Source: CAZTHK01 sp964613215 (GTDB lineage Bacteria > Krumholzibacteriota > Krumholzibacteriia > Krumholzibacteriales > CAZTHK01). From it: a DNA stretch of 64,000 bases. Position 1 is the stretch's first letter. Every line of letters begins with the position of its first letter. The stretch covers positions 152,798-216,797 of the forward strand of contig CAZTHK010000002.1 of NCBI GenBank assembly GCA_964613215.1. Reading direction: 5' to 3'. Made by a program: the position numbers and the translations under genes. This document shows, piece by piece, positions 24,975 to 32,664 of this stretch. The notes below the pieces were generated by a model that saw only the letters and a program-made list of their open reading frames with translations, was not told the DNA's origin and made no database searches.

Positions 24975-26264
24975 TTAGTCATACCGCTGCTTCATAAACG
25001 GTACCCAGAGTATACCTGTAAATGCAAGAAAGAGACCAAGGATGTAAAGGAGGGTGCTTTTATCTATAAATCCCGAAAGAGTGGTGAAGAGGAAGGCGGA
25101 AATTAGAAACAGGGTTCTGGTTGATATCTCCCTGAAGGAGAAAAGTACCGCTCTGGTGTGCTGATTCGATTTTTCCTGAAGCTGGGATTCGGCCAGTATG
25201 AACAGGGGGGAGGCGGCCAGCCCTCCAAGCGCAGAGCCGGCGGCTATGGTGCCGTAATTGCCTCCGGCGGCGATCAGAGCGGAGGCGGGAGCGAACAGCA
25301 GGAAGAATAGGGAGTCGATCTTATCCAGAATGCGGGAACTGATATTATTGATCAGCAGTGAGCCCAGGCCCATACCCACTCCGGTGGATATGCCGGCTAC
25401 ACTCAGACCCAGGGAGCTTCCCTCCGGCGATGCCTGTTTGATCAGCACCACTGACATCACCAGAAATCCTCCCGCACCGAAGAATATCAGTGACTGAACC
25501 CCCAGGGGAAGGGCGATCAGGGGGGATTCCTTAATCTCCCGGAGGGCCGATTTGATGGCTTTGACCACGGTAAGCCCGGGGCGGGTGCTGTCCACGCCGC
25601 TATGGCCTGGGGAGCAGGGATTTTCTGCGTTCCTGGCCACCGCTATGAACATCAGCAGGAAGGCTGATATTATATAGGTGGCTCCATCCAGATAGAAGCA
25701 GGTTTCCCAGGCCAGATAATCGAATATCAGTCCACCACCCAGAAATCCTCCGATCACTCCCACTATACCTGCAGCCCAGAGTATTGAATTTATCTTGATC
25801 AGTTTGCCGGGCGGGACCAGCTCCGGAATCAGGCTGGATTTGGCAGGCAGGAAGAAAAGATTACCTGCAGATACCAGAAACACAATGAACATGACCGGGA
25901 TCAGGCGGCCGGTATACATGAATGTGAGTGGTATCAGCATCACCAGCAGTCCTCTCAGCAGGTCGGTGATCACCAGTACCCACCTCTTGTCCATCCGGTC
26001 GATCAATGCTCCGGCAAAAGGTGCCAGGGTGAGGAAGGGGAGAAACATGGCCAGGAAGTTGACCGAAAGCATCATGCTGGGATTTTCGGCGAACCTGTTG
26101 ATCAGGGCAACCAGGGAGAAGTTATTCAGCCGGTCTCCGAACAGGGTTATCGCCTGAGCCACCCAGAACATGGTGAGAAGATTCAGAGAGAAGTGGTATT
26201 TCTGCTGACTGCTGTATCTGTTCTGTTCACTGCTGTGATTCTTCTGTTCCCTGCTGCTATTCAT
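24975..26264 (-). CDS. MFS-family transporter
   Basis: Membrane protein of 429 residues with about twelve hydrophobic segments. After a polar N-terminus ('MNSSREQKNHSSEQNR', Ser/Gln-rich), the first segment reads 'LLTMFWVAQAITLFGDRLN', and the MFS loop 2-3 motif appears as 'GALIDRMDKRWVLVITDLLRG'. It most resembles the macrolide-efflux/enterobactin-exporter (MFS_3) branch, and 'LPAKSSLIPELVPPGKLIKIN' is typical of that branch. Its start overlaps the glycosyltransferase stop (ATGA). Context suggests export or flipping of a lipid- or sugar-linked product, but drug efflux is also possible. Confidence 0.85.
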   Translation of the reverse strand: MNSSREQKNHSSEQNRYSSQQKYHFSLNLLTMFWVAQAITLFGDRLNNFSLVALINRFAENPSMMLSVNFLAMFLPFLTLAPFAGALIDRMDKRWVLVITDLLRGLLVMLIPLTFMYTGRLIPVMFIVFLVSAGNLFFLPAKSSLIPELVPPGKLIKINSILWAAGIVGVIGGFLGGGLIFDYLAWETCFYLDGATYIISAFLLMFIAVARNAENPCSPGHSGVDSTRPGLTVVKAIKSALREIKESPLIALPLGVQSLIFFGAGGFLVMSVVLIKQASPEGSSLGLSVAGISTGVGMGLGSLLINNISSRILDKIDSLFFLLFAPASALIAAGGNYGTIAAGSALGGLAASPLFILAESQLQEKSNQHTRAVLFSFREISTRTLFLISAFLFTTLSGFIDKSTLLYILGLFLAFTGILWVPFMKQRYD

Positions 26265-27424
26265 CCTGCTGACCGGCCGGTTTTCTCCAGTAGATTTTTC
26301 TTTCTGTTAATTCCCAGAGTGCGGCAGAAACATTTCTCCAGCATTCCCCCCACAGTGGCCCAGGAATATAGCAGAGCCGTTTCCCTTCCCCGCTTTGCCA
26401 TAGCCGTTCCTGACTCCCCGTTTTGGGCAATCCTTATTATGGAATCCGCTATGGAAGCGGGGTCACGGGGCCGGGCCAGTAAACCGTTATTCCCATGATC
26501 GACTATGGCCCGGTAACCCGGTATTCCGGAAGCTACCACCGGCACCCCCGATGCCATCGCCTCCAGCAGGATAATGCCGAAGCTCTCCCGGCCGGTAGCA
26601 GGAGAACAGAATATATCGGCGCTGGCATAGTAGCGGGGAAGCAGGGAGGGCGGAACCCTTCCCGCCGTGACGATCTCTCCGCTGTAGAGACGGATCTGGC
26701 CGGGGGTAAACAGTTTTCTTAGCTTTCCCTCCCCCACCAGGATAAGTCTGATCCTGCGATTGATTTTCCTTCTGATCAGGGGAAGGCTCTTTAGCAGGTA
26801 GGGAAGGCCTTTTCTCTTGTCCATCCTGCCCACAAATAGAATATTCAGGCTGCCGTCATTGAATTCATCCAGGGGAGGGTTGGATGGGTGAAAGCGCTCA
26901 CAATCCACCCCGTTTGGTATGATGGTATACTCGCCGGGGAAGTATCTGGCGGCGAACTGTCTGGCCGATGGCGACACTGCAATCCTGACATCCAGCTTCT
27001 CCGCCCTCTTGAGCAGGGGTTTCTGAAAAATTCTGTATCCCAGATTGCTATCGGCCGCTGCATGGAAGGTTCCCACCAGTTTCTGACCGGGGAGGGCGGC
27101 CTTGAGGGCAACCAGTGGAAGGGAGGGCACCAGGGGGCAGTGAGTCTGAATAATATGGAAATTTTCTCTCCGGAATATCCTTTCCATCTGCCCCTTCAGG
27201 TTAAATCCAAGGGTGACGTTTACCCAGGCTCCGTTAACCGGGACCAGGGCATTTCTGCCGATCCGGATAACCCCCTCGCAGGGTTGACAGTCACGCCCAT
27301 ACCGGGTGGTAATAATGGTTACCCGGTGGCCCCTGGACCTAAGCTCCCGGGCGGTGTAATGAACCGCCTCGGTTACTCCGCCGGGTCTGGGATAGTATGA
27401 TTGTGACACGATGCCTATATTCAT
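26261..27424 (-). CDS. Glycosyltransferase family 4 (GT-B fold)
   Basis: 387 residues from the ATG at 27424, which overlaps the acyltransferase stop (ATGA); the conserved start is 'MNIGIVSQSYYPRPGGVTEA'. GT4 features are the N-terminal 'GGVTEAVHYTARELRSRGH', central 'NILFVGRMDKRKGLPYLLKS' and the nucleotide-sugar EX7E motif in 'GRESFGIILLEAMASGVPVV'. It probably transfers a hexose or mannose to a lipid or polysaccharide acceptor at the inner membrane. The neighbours, an LpxL-like acyltransferase and an MFS transporter, suggest a glycolipid pathway. Confidence 0.9.
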   Translation of the reverse strand: MNIGIVSQSYYPRPGGVTEAVHYTARELRSRGHRVTIITTRYGRDCQPCEGVIRIGRNALVPVNGAWVNVTLGFNLKGQMERIFRRENFHIIQTHCPLVPSLPLVALKAALPGQKLVGTFHAAADSNLGYRIFQKPLLKRAEKLDVRIAVSPSARQFAARYFPGEYTIIPNGVDCERFHPSNPPLDEFNDGSLNILFVGRMDKRKGLPYLLKSLPLIRRKINRRIRLILVGEGKLRKLFTPGQIRLYSGEIVTAGRVPPSLLPRYYASADIFCSPATGRESFGIILLEAMASGVPVVASGIPGYRAIVDHGNNGLLARPRDPASIADSIIRIAQNGESGTAMAKRGRETALLYSWATVGGMLEKCFCRTLGINRKKNLLEKTGRSAG

Positions 27425-28272
27425 ATCTCTCTGCTCCAGAGATTTCTGAACATGCACCACTGATCGTAGTTTTCCAGAATAATACCTTCCATCTTGCCAT
27501 ACAGCAAATTGATTATTTCCTCATCCCTCATATTCATACTCATATCTTTATTCAGAACCTCCCTGATAACTATATCATAGCTGTCGTTTCCCCTTCTCCT
27601 GGAATAACCGGCCAGCACAGGTGCTCCCGAATGCCGGTGCAGCCGGACTGCCCCCCCAGGCATAATAACTTTTCTTCCGAAGAAGGTTACCGGTATTCCG
27701 CCTGTGTATATATCTCCGTCCAGAAGAAGTGCCGCTATTCCGCCCGATTTAAGCCCCCTTAAGAGCTTCCTGTAGGAGTGACCGGGATTGATCACCCGTA
27801 TTCCTGTTTTTTCCTTGGTTTCCTTCACCGGAGCGGTAAACAGGGTGTTCATCTGCACGCCGGCTACCACATACATCTTATATCCCAGGCTGCTGAGGTA
27901 GAATGCCGCCCTTTCCCAGTTCCCAACGTGAGCGGTAATGAGAATAGCTCCCGGACCATTCCGAACCGCCCTTTCCAGTATCTCTCTCCCGTGGAAGGTG
28001 ATACTCTCCGGATACACAGCACCTCCGGTTGCACTCAACTCGAACATATCGATGATATTGGCGGTATGATTCCTGAATATATTAAATACAGTACTCCGGC
28101 CGGCCTCCTTGCCCACGGTCAACAGGTTATTTTTTATGTTGTTCCTTCTGTTAACGGATATCAGGTACAGTATTGCCGCCGATATGTCCCTCAGCAATCT
28201 CTTTATTATCCCGGGGCATGCCCCGGTCAGGGCTGTAACAGTACTGTATATGAGGTTACCTGCGTAAGTCAC
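27421..28272 (-). CDS. LpxL/HtrB-like lysophospholipid/lipid A acyltransferase
   Basis: 283 residues starting at GTG 28272. The acyltransferase motif 'ITAHVGNWERAAFYLSSLG' (HxxxxE) and the later 'GIAALLLDGDIYTGG' and 'VTFFGRKVIMPGGAVRLHR' match the LpxL/LpxM/HtrB family, which adds secondary acyl chains to lipid A using acyl-ACP at the inner membrane. The N-terminal membrane anchor is weak ('LIYSTVTALTGACPGI'). Since a glycosyltransferase follows with an ATGA overlap, a glycolipid or phosphatidylinositol mannoside-type acceptor is also possible. Confidence 0.85.
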   Translation of the reverse strand: MTYAGNLIYSTVTALTGACPGIIKRLLRDISAAILYLISVNRRNNIKNNLLTVGKEAGRSTVFNIFRNHTANIIDMFELSATGGAVYPESITFHGREILERAVRNGPGAILITAHVGNWERAAFYLSSLGYKMYVVAGVQMNTLFTAPVKETKEKTGIRVINPGHSYRKLLRGLKSGGIAALLLDGDIYTGGIPVTFFGRKVIMPGGAVRLHRHSGAPVLAGYSRRRGNDSYDIVIREVLNKDMSMNMRDEEIINLLYGKMEGIILENYDQWCMFRNLWSREI

Positions 28273-28537
28273 AATTATTCCAGAATAGGCAGTAGCCTCC
28301 GGCTTGTCAAGGATGTACCCTGCAGGATTTTCCTGATTTTTCCGGTCAGAATATCTATCCGCTATACTGTTCAGTAAAGGTAATGATAATTGCGGTGTAT
28401 ACAGGCCGCTCTGTTTCAGCTATCCGGCAGAAACAGAATGGATCCCGGAGTAAAATCAAGTAAAAATTTGAGCTCAAATACCAAATGCCGCACCTTTTGA
28501 ACCTTACGAAGTTTTCAGGGGAAGAGGCACTCCATGC

Positions 28538-28734
28538 TCAACCTCAATCCGTCAATAACACCATTGATGCCGGTCGGCCCGGTGGCCAATTGACGCCGCT
28601 TTTTCTTCCATTCCCGGAATCTGGCAACTCCACCATCCGGGGATGAATAAGAAGAGGCCTGATGTGGGCAGGTTGGCCTGTCAACGGAAAGAATCTCTGG
28701 TCCGGTCATTGTAGTTTTACCGGATTGAGGTTAA
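28538..28734. mobile_element. Intergenic inverted-end repeat family 1, copy A
   Basis: About 197 bases bounded by CAACCTCAATCCG (left) and CGGATTGAGGTTAA (right), an inverted pair. Inner landmarks are 'CCGCTTTTTCTTCCATTCCC' followed by GGAATCTGGCAACTCCACCA, and 'GGCCTGTCAACGGAAAGAAT'. The same landmarks recur at 42674-42854 (full) and, inverted, at 32423-32533 (partial). No credible gene lies inside. Nothing else is recognised in 28273-28537. Confidence 0.6.
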
Positions 28735-28861
28735 ATGCCGGACTGCTGATTGTGGGAGATATGTTATTAATACCGCCATTTGTATTAACAGGTAAGTTGC
28801 TTTATTCCAGTGGCACACTTCTGGCAATTGTATCTGTACCGCTGTAAAGAAGGGAGTCGGA

Positions 28862-29281
28862 TTGCAAGTTTCCACTGAGAATACACTTTTCATGCAAAAA
28901 GCAATTTATTACCTCAGCAGGATTATAGCTGCCAGGGGTGTTATCGAAGTGACTGACCGGAAGATCAACTTTCAGGTCTCGTCACTGGATTGCTCCTTCG
29001 GGATTAATGACCTGTCCATTGACATCTGCTCGGTAAAGGATGTATCACTGGCCGGGGGGGATTTCCACATGAAGGTTGTGGTAATTACGGAGGAGAAGGA
29101 CTATGAATTCGTTCTGTCCAAGGGGAAGGAATTCTACGATCTTCTGAACAGGCTGTGCCGGGACCCGGTGGGAGAGAGTATGCATGGAGGCGGAGAAATG
29201 AATGAGTGCGAGTGTGGCTGCAAGATAAACAGCAATTACCGGTACTGCCCCTGGTGTGGAAAGAAGAACGCAGCTGGCTAG
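28862..29281 (+). CDS. Small protein with C-terminal zinc ribbon
   Basis: 139 residues from TTG 28862, with GGGAG about 7 bases upstream. The first 100 residues look like a small beta-rich domain resembling GRAM/PH-like folds ('VIEVTDRKINFQVSSLD', 'HMKVVVITEEKDYEFVL'). The tail 'ECECGCKINSNYRYCPWCG' is a CxC...CxxC zinc ribbon. No signal or membrane segment is visible. The gene stands alone, convergent with the DUF2905 gene 12 bases beyond. Function is unknown. Confidence 0.7.
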   Translation: MQVSTENTLFMQKAIYYLSRIIAARGVIEVTDRKINFQVSSLDCSFGINDLSIDICSVKDVSLAGGDFHMKVVVITEEKDYEFVLSKGKEFYDLLNRLCRDPVGESMHGGGEMNECECGCKINSNYRYCPWCGKKNAAG

Positions 29282-29293
29282 CAGAAATTCCTG

Positions 29294-29515
29294 TCAGAAT
29301 ATTTTCCTCACCAGATAAAGAATCAGGGTAAGAACTACTGATATAAGTATTGCACTGGTGACGGGTATGTATATGTGGATATTCTCCTTCTCGATCCTTA
29401 TGTCGCCGGGGAGGTTAAACAACCAGGAAAATCCACCCTTCCATACCAGCAGGCCTAGTATGGTTATCACTATTCCCACTATAAATATGATATGTCCGGC
29501 GCTGCGAAATGGCAA
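29294..29515 (-). CDS. DUF2905-family membrane protein
   Basis: 73 residues with two membrane segments ('IIFIVGIVITILGLLVW' and 'SAILISVVLTLILYLV') around the conserved 'LFNLPGDIRIEKENIHIYIP', the DUF2905 signature. The start is TTG at 29515 with AAGGAGAA seven bases upstream. The function of the family is unknown. Confidence 0.85.
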   Translation of the reverse strand: MPFRSAGHIIFIVGIVITILGLLVWKGGFSWLFNLPGDIRIEKENIHIYIPVTSAILISVVLTLILYLVRKIF

Positions 29516-29884
29516 TTAATTCTCCTTCTTCCGGAGGGGAATGTCTTAAACGGCGGGTTCGATAATAACTGCCGTGTTTACTTTATATAACTTCAGCACT
29601 GACCTGGTATTTTAACATTTGCCCCGGCTTAATCAAATCATAATCGATACAGATTGCTGGCCGGCCGGATTATCTCTTGATGATTCAGAATCAACAGGCA
29701 GGTGTGGTTTGCTGCAGTAACATTCATGTTTCCTTCCGGTTGAGAATACAGAGACCCATAAGGCCGGGTTTATCCCCTCTGATCACATAATTATCACCTG
29801 AACATCGTCATTTGATAGCGTGAAGCATTGATCTGGCAGTTTAATCAGGGGATATCTGTTCAGGCAGGTCTCATGAATATATAA
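29516..29884. other. Intergenic region without a recognised feature
   Basis: 369 bases between two reverse-strand genes (DUF2905 and DUF5916). I see no credible gene, long inverted repeat or terminator here. Confidence 0.3.
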
Positions 29885-32158
29885 CTATATCATAAACAGA
29901 TACTGCAACTTCATGAAGTACTGGCGGTCGGTTACAGCATAACCCTGCCTGCCGTAATCCTCCATGCCGGTTTCCCGGTAATCGTATGTGGATCCGATGT
30001 AGAAGACGGTGAATGAATTAATCCGGTAGCTCAGCAGGGGATCAAAATCCCAGTGCCCGAACCGGTCGTTGTACTGGGCAACCAGGCGGAGGGAAAGTTC
30101 CCTGGATATCTGAAGGGATAACCTGGTCCATAGAATTGACTGGGAGAACAGACGCTCACCACTGTCAAGACCGTCACTGTATATTCTGCTGAAGTCAGCC
30201 GATAACAGCATCCTGTTCAGGGGCTTTATTTCAGCTGAAAATCCGTATCTGATTTCTTTCCCCATAACCATGTCCCGGCGGGCGATTCTGTGGCCGTAGT
30301 TGATATTGGCACCAAGTTTGAGTGCCCCGGTGGGCTGGGTGCTGAAGTAGGTATGGGCCTGCCAGATGTCTCTGAATTGTATATCCCTGAACAGCTCGTT
30401 GCTCCGCATATAGCTGGAGTGTATCCTCGTCTGGCCGGCCCGGAAGGACATCACCATATCGGTGTTGATCCATTCATCCTTCCTTGTTCCGCTGAAGTTC
30501 CATTCCCTGGCCATATGGATATTTCCCTCCAGGGTTTCCAGGACTTTGCTGTGGTCGAACCTCAGTATGCCCCAGCCGCCCAGCATGCCCATGCGAGCGT
30601 TGTTGGATGGCTCCATCCCGTTGTCAGCCCGGAAGGTGGGGCTGAGCTCCCGGTAGCTGGCTTTCAATAAGTAATTTGCGGTATTTCTTGAAACCTCACC
30701 GGTGAAGGCGTGGCCGGGAAAAGCTTCTCCGTCCAGGGCGGAGGTGTAACTGCCTCCATCGAATGTTTCTGTCCGAAGGGCCTTGTCACCCAGGGCGGGA
30801 TTGTCAACCTCCCTGGTATAGCTTGAGAGGAATTGGAAACGGGCGGAGTTGCTGGGGGAGAGGCGAATGTTGCCGTCTATCCCGGCCAGGGAGCCGGAGC
30901 CTCCCTGATCGAAGCGCCGGTCGGTGGCAATAATACCCAGATGAGACTGCTCTCCCAGGTCACGCTTGTATCTCAATATATTGGAATAGCTCTTTCCATT
31001 CTGCACTATCTCGCTCTTCTCCTCGAAGGGGATTATTATGGCTGAATGCTGGTCCCGGGCGGTAAGCAGGGCGAGGCTGTTGGGACCCTTGCGCCATGTC
31101 AGTTTGCCGGCTATGATAGGGTCATTGATAGCCCGGGTGTAGACAGCATCGAAGTAGGTGTCGAAGAGATCGCTGCCCTCCTGGAAGAAGGGCCTCTTCT
31201 CCGGGTACTGGAGTGCGAAGGTGGTATTGACATCGATCTGGGCGGCATCGGCTTCCACCTGGCTGAAGTCAGGGTTCAGGGTCACTTCCGCCTTGAGTTC
31301 GGAGGATATGTCGTAGGAAATGCCCAGGGCTGCGTCGGCCACCAGGTCGCCGTTATCCAGGTAGCCGCTTTCATTCATGGAGGCGGACTGGTGAGCAACT
31401 ACCGCCGGAAGCAGCTGAAACCCCGACCCCGGCTCAACGCCGGAGATCCCCTCCATGATTCCCCACTGACAGGGCCAGCAGGATTCGTCGCGGTCGTATG
31501 CGGCCCAGGAGTACTGATAACGCGATTCCCGGGGGCGGTTTCGCCAGAAATCCACTCTCCAGACCTGTTCCCGGCGGTTCGGAAAATGAAGGCTGGCAAA
31601 AGGTATGGCCATCTCCACCACCCACCCGAAGCTGGTAATCCTTCCGGCTGTTTCAAAGATCATGTCATATGACATATCCTCATCATTGGATGAGGAGTAC
31701 AGAATATCTCCGGGTATACCGTAGGGGTTGGAGAGGATTTCATAGGCATAGGTGGCCTCTCCGTAGGTATCCAGGCACAGCCCCACATAATCATCCGAAT
31801 AGAACTTATCCCTCTCGCAGAAGGAGGCCCTTACCTTTTCGGGATTATCATAACAGAGCCAGCCCAGATAGAGGTTTTCCCGGTCGTAGGTGACCATTAC
31901 CTCGGTCTTGACTTCGGGCTCCGTCTGGTCACCCGGATTGTGCTCCACGAAGTTTTCCGCCAGGGCGGCTCCCCTCCATCCCGGGTCATCCAGCCTGCCG
32001 TCTATCTCTATGGTTCCGCGAGCCGGTGATACGTTAAGCCGGGGATGGTAGACCGGGGTGAATTCACCGCCATCCTCTGGGAATACAGGTGAAGTTCCGG
32101 ACAGGATTATAACCGGCAGTACTATTGTAATTATTATAATGTAACCGGGATGGTTCAA
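29885..32158 (-). CDS. DUF5916 protein with CBM9-like domain, probable outer membrane
   Basis: 757 residues from TTG 32158 (GGAGAGG upstream). A signal peptide ('IIIITIVLPVIILSGTSPVF') precedes a carbohydrate-binding family 9-like domain (about 40-230: 'ARGTIEIDGRLDDPGWRGAA', 'VMVTYDRENLYLGWLCYD'), then the long DUF5916 region with 'FNPDFSQVEADAAQIDVNT' (as 'LNPDFSQVEADAAQ') and 'RRPFFQEGSDLF'-like text ('KRPFFQEGSDLFDTYF'). The C-terminal half has alternating polar/hydrophobic strands and ends 'QYFMKLQYLFMI', as outer membrane barrels do. Family members are common in Bacteroidota and related phyla; the function is not established, though glycan handling is suggested by the CBM9-like part. 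Confidence 0.85.
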   Translation of the reverse strand: MNHPGYIIIITIVLPVIILSGTSPVFPEDGGEFTPVYHPRLNVSPARGTIEIDGRLDDPGWRGAALAENFVEHNPGDQTEPEVKTEVMVTYDRENLYLGWLCYDNPEKVRASFCERDKFYSDDYVGLCLDTYGEATYAYEILSNPYGIPGDILYSSSNDEDMSYDMIFETAGRITSFGWVVEMAIPFASLHFPNRREQVWRVDFWRNRPRESRYQYSWAAYDRDESCWPCQWGIMEGISGVEPGSGFQLLPAVVAHQSASMNESGYLDNGDLVADAALGISYDISSELKAEVTLNPDFSQVEADAAQIDVNTTFALQYPEKRPFFQEGSDLFDTYFDAVYTRAINDPIIAGKLTWRKGPNSLALLTARDQHSAIIIPFEEKSEIVQNGKSYSNILRYKRDLGEQSHLGIIATDRRFDQGGSGSLAGIDGNIRLSPSNSARFQFLSSYTREVDNPALGDKALRTETFDGGSYTSALDGEAFPGHAFTGEVSRNTANYLLKASYRELSPTFRADNGMEPSNNARMGMLGGWGILRFDHSKVLETLEGNIHMAREWNFSGTRKDEWINTDMVMSFRAGQTRIHSSYMRSNELFRDIQFRDIWQAHTYFSTQPTGALKLGANINYGHRIARRDMVMGKEIRYGFSAEIKPLNRMLLSADFSRIYSDGLDSGERLFSQSILWTRLSLQISRELSLRLVAQYNDRFGHWDFDPLLSYRINSFTVFYIGSTYDYRETGMEDYGRQGYAVTDRQYFMKLQYLFMI

Positions 32159-32422
32159 TGATCCTCTCCATCGTTGCAGATTTGGTTAGATGCGGCAAGA
32201 TGTGCCGGTGGCACATCTTAGTTCTTATACGTTTATTTCTCCGGATAAGTTTCCTGTTTCCCGGATTATGAAATTGGAGGGAAGCATAGAGAAGTTCCCC
32301 GCCGTTTTCCGGGCCGGATGTATTTAATATTATAAAATAATCTGCTGTTCTCAACCGGCATAATTATTTTTACCCGGATTATTCACGAGAAGTTACAGCT
32401 TTCACTCTTGACCGGTACTAAT

Positions 32423-32533
32423 TATTCATCCCCGGGTGGTGGAGTTGCCAGATTCCGGGAATGGAAGAAAAAGCGGCCTCAATAAGCGACAGGTGCAAAC
32501 AGCATCGATGGGATTATTGACTGATTGAGTTTA
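32423..32533. mobile_element. Intergenic inverted-end repeat family 1, copy C (partial, inverted)
   Basis: Reverse complement matches copy A at 28538: it carries GGCCGCTTTTTCTTCCATTC, CCGGAATCTGGCAACTCCAC and GGGGATGAATAA, and its outer end reads TTAAACTCAATCAGTCAATA. The similarity stops after GATGAATAA, so the second half with the other inverted end is missing. It lies between the divergent DUF5916 and papain-like protease genes; the rest of the 506-base gap holds the promoter below and nothing else that I recognise. Confidence 0.55.
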
Positions 32534-32591
32534 ACCTCAGCAGGGTGTTGATTCCGGCGGATCAGAGCCGTATGTAAACTCATCATCCCGC

Positions 32592-32631
32592 TGGACACCA
32601 GGCCGGTAATTTGTTATAATTATTCAAATTA
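32592..32631 (+). promoter_or_regulatory. Predicted promoter with overlapping inverted repeat, papain-like gene
   Basis: TGGACA (32592-32597) and TATAAT (32615-32620) are 17 bases apart, a good housekeeping-type promoter 45 bases before the ATG. An inverted repeat TAATTTG/CAAATTA (32607-32613, 32625-32631) brackets the -10 box and could bind a repressor. Confidence 0.45.
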
Positions 32632-32664
32632 TAGTAGTATTAAACTTGACGGGAGTTACCGGAA

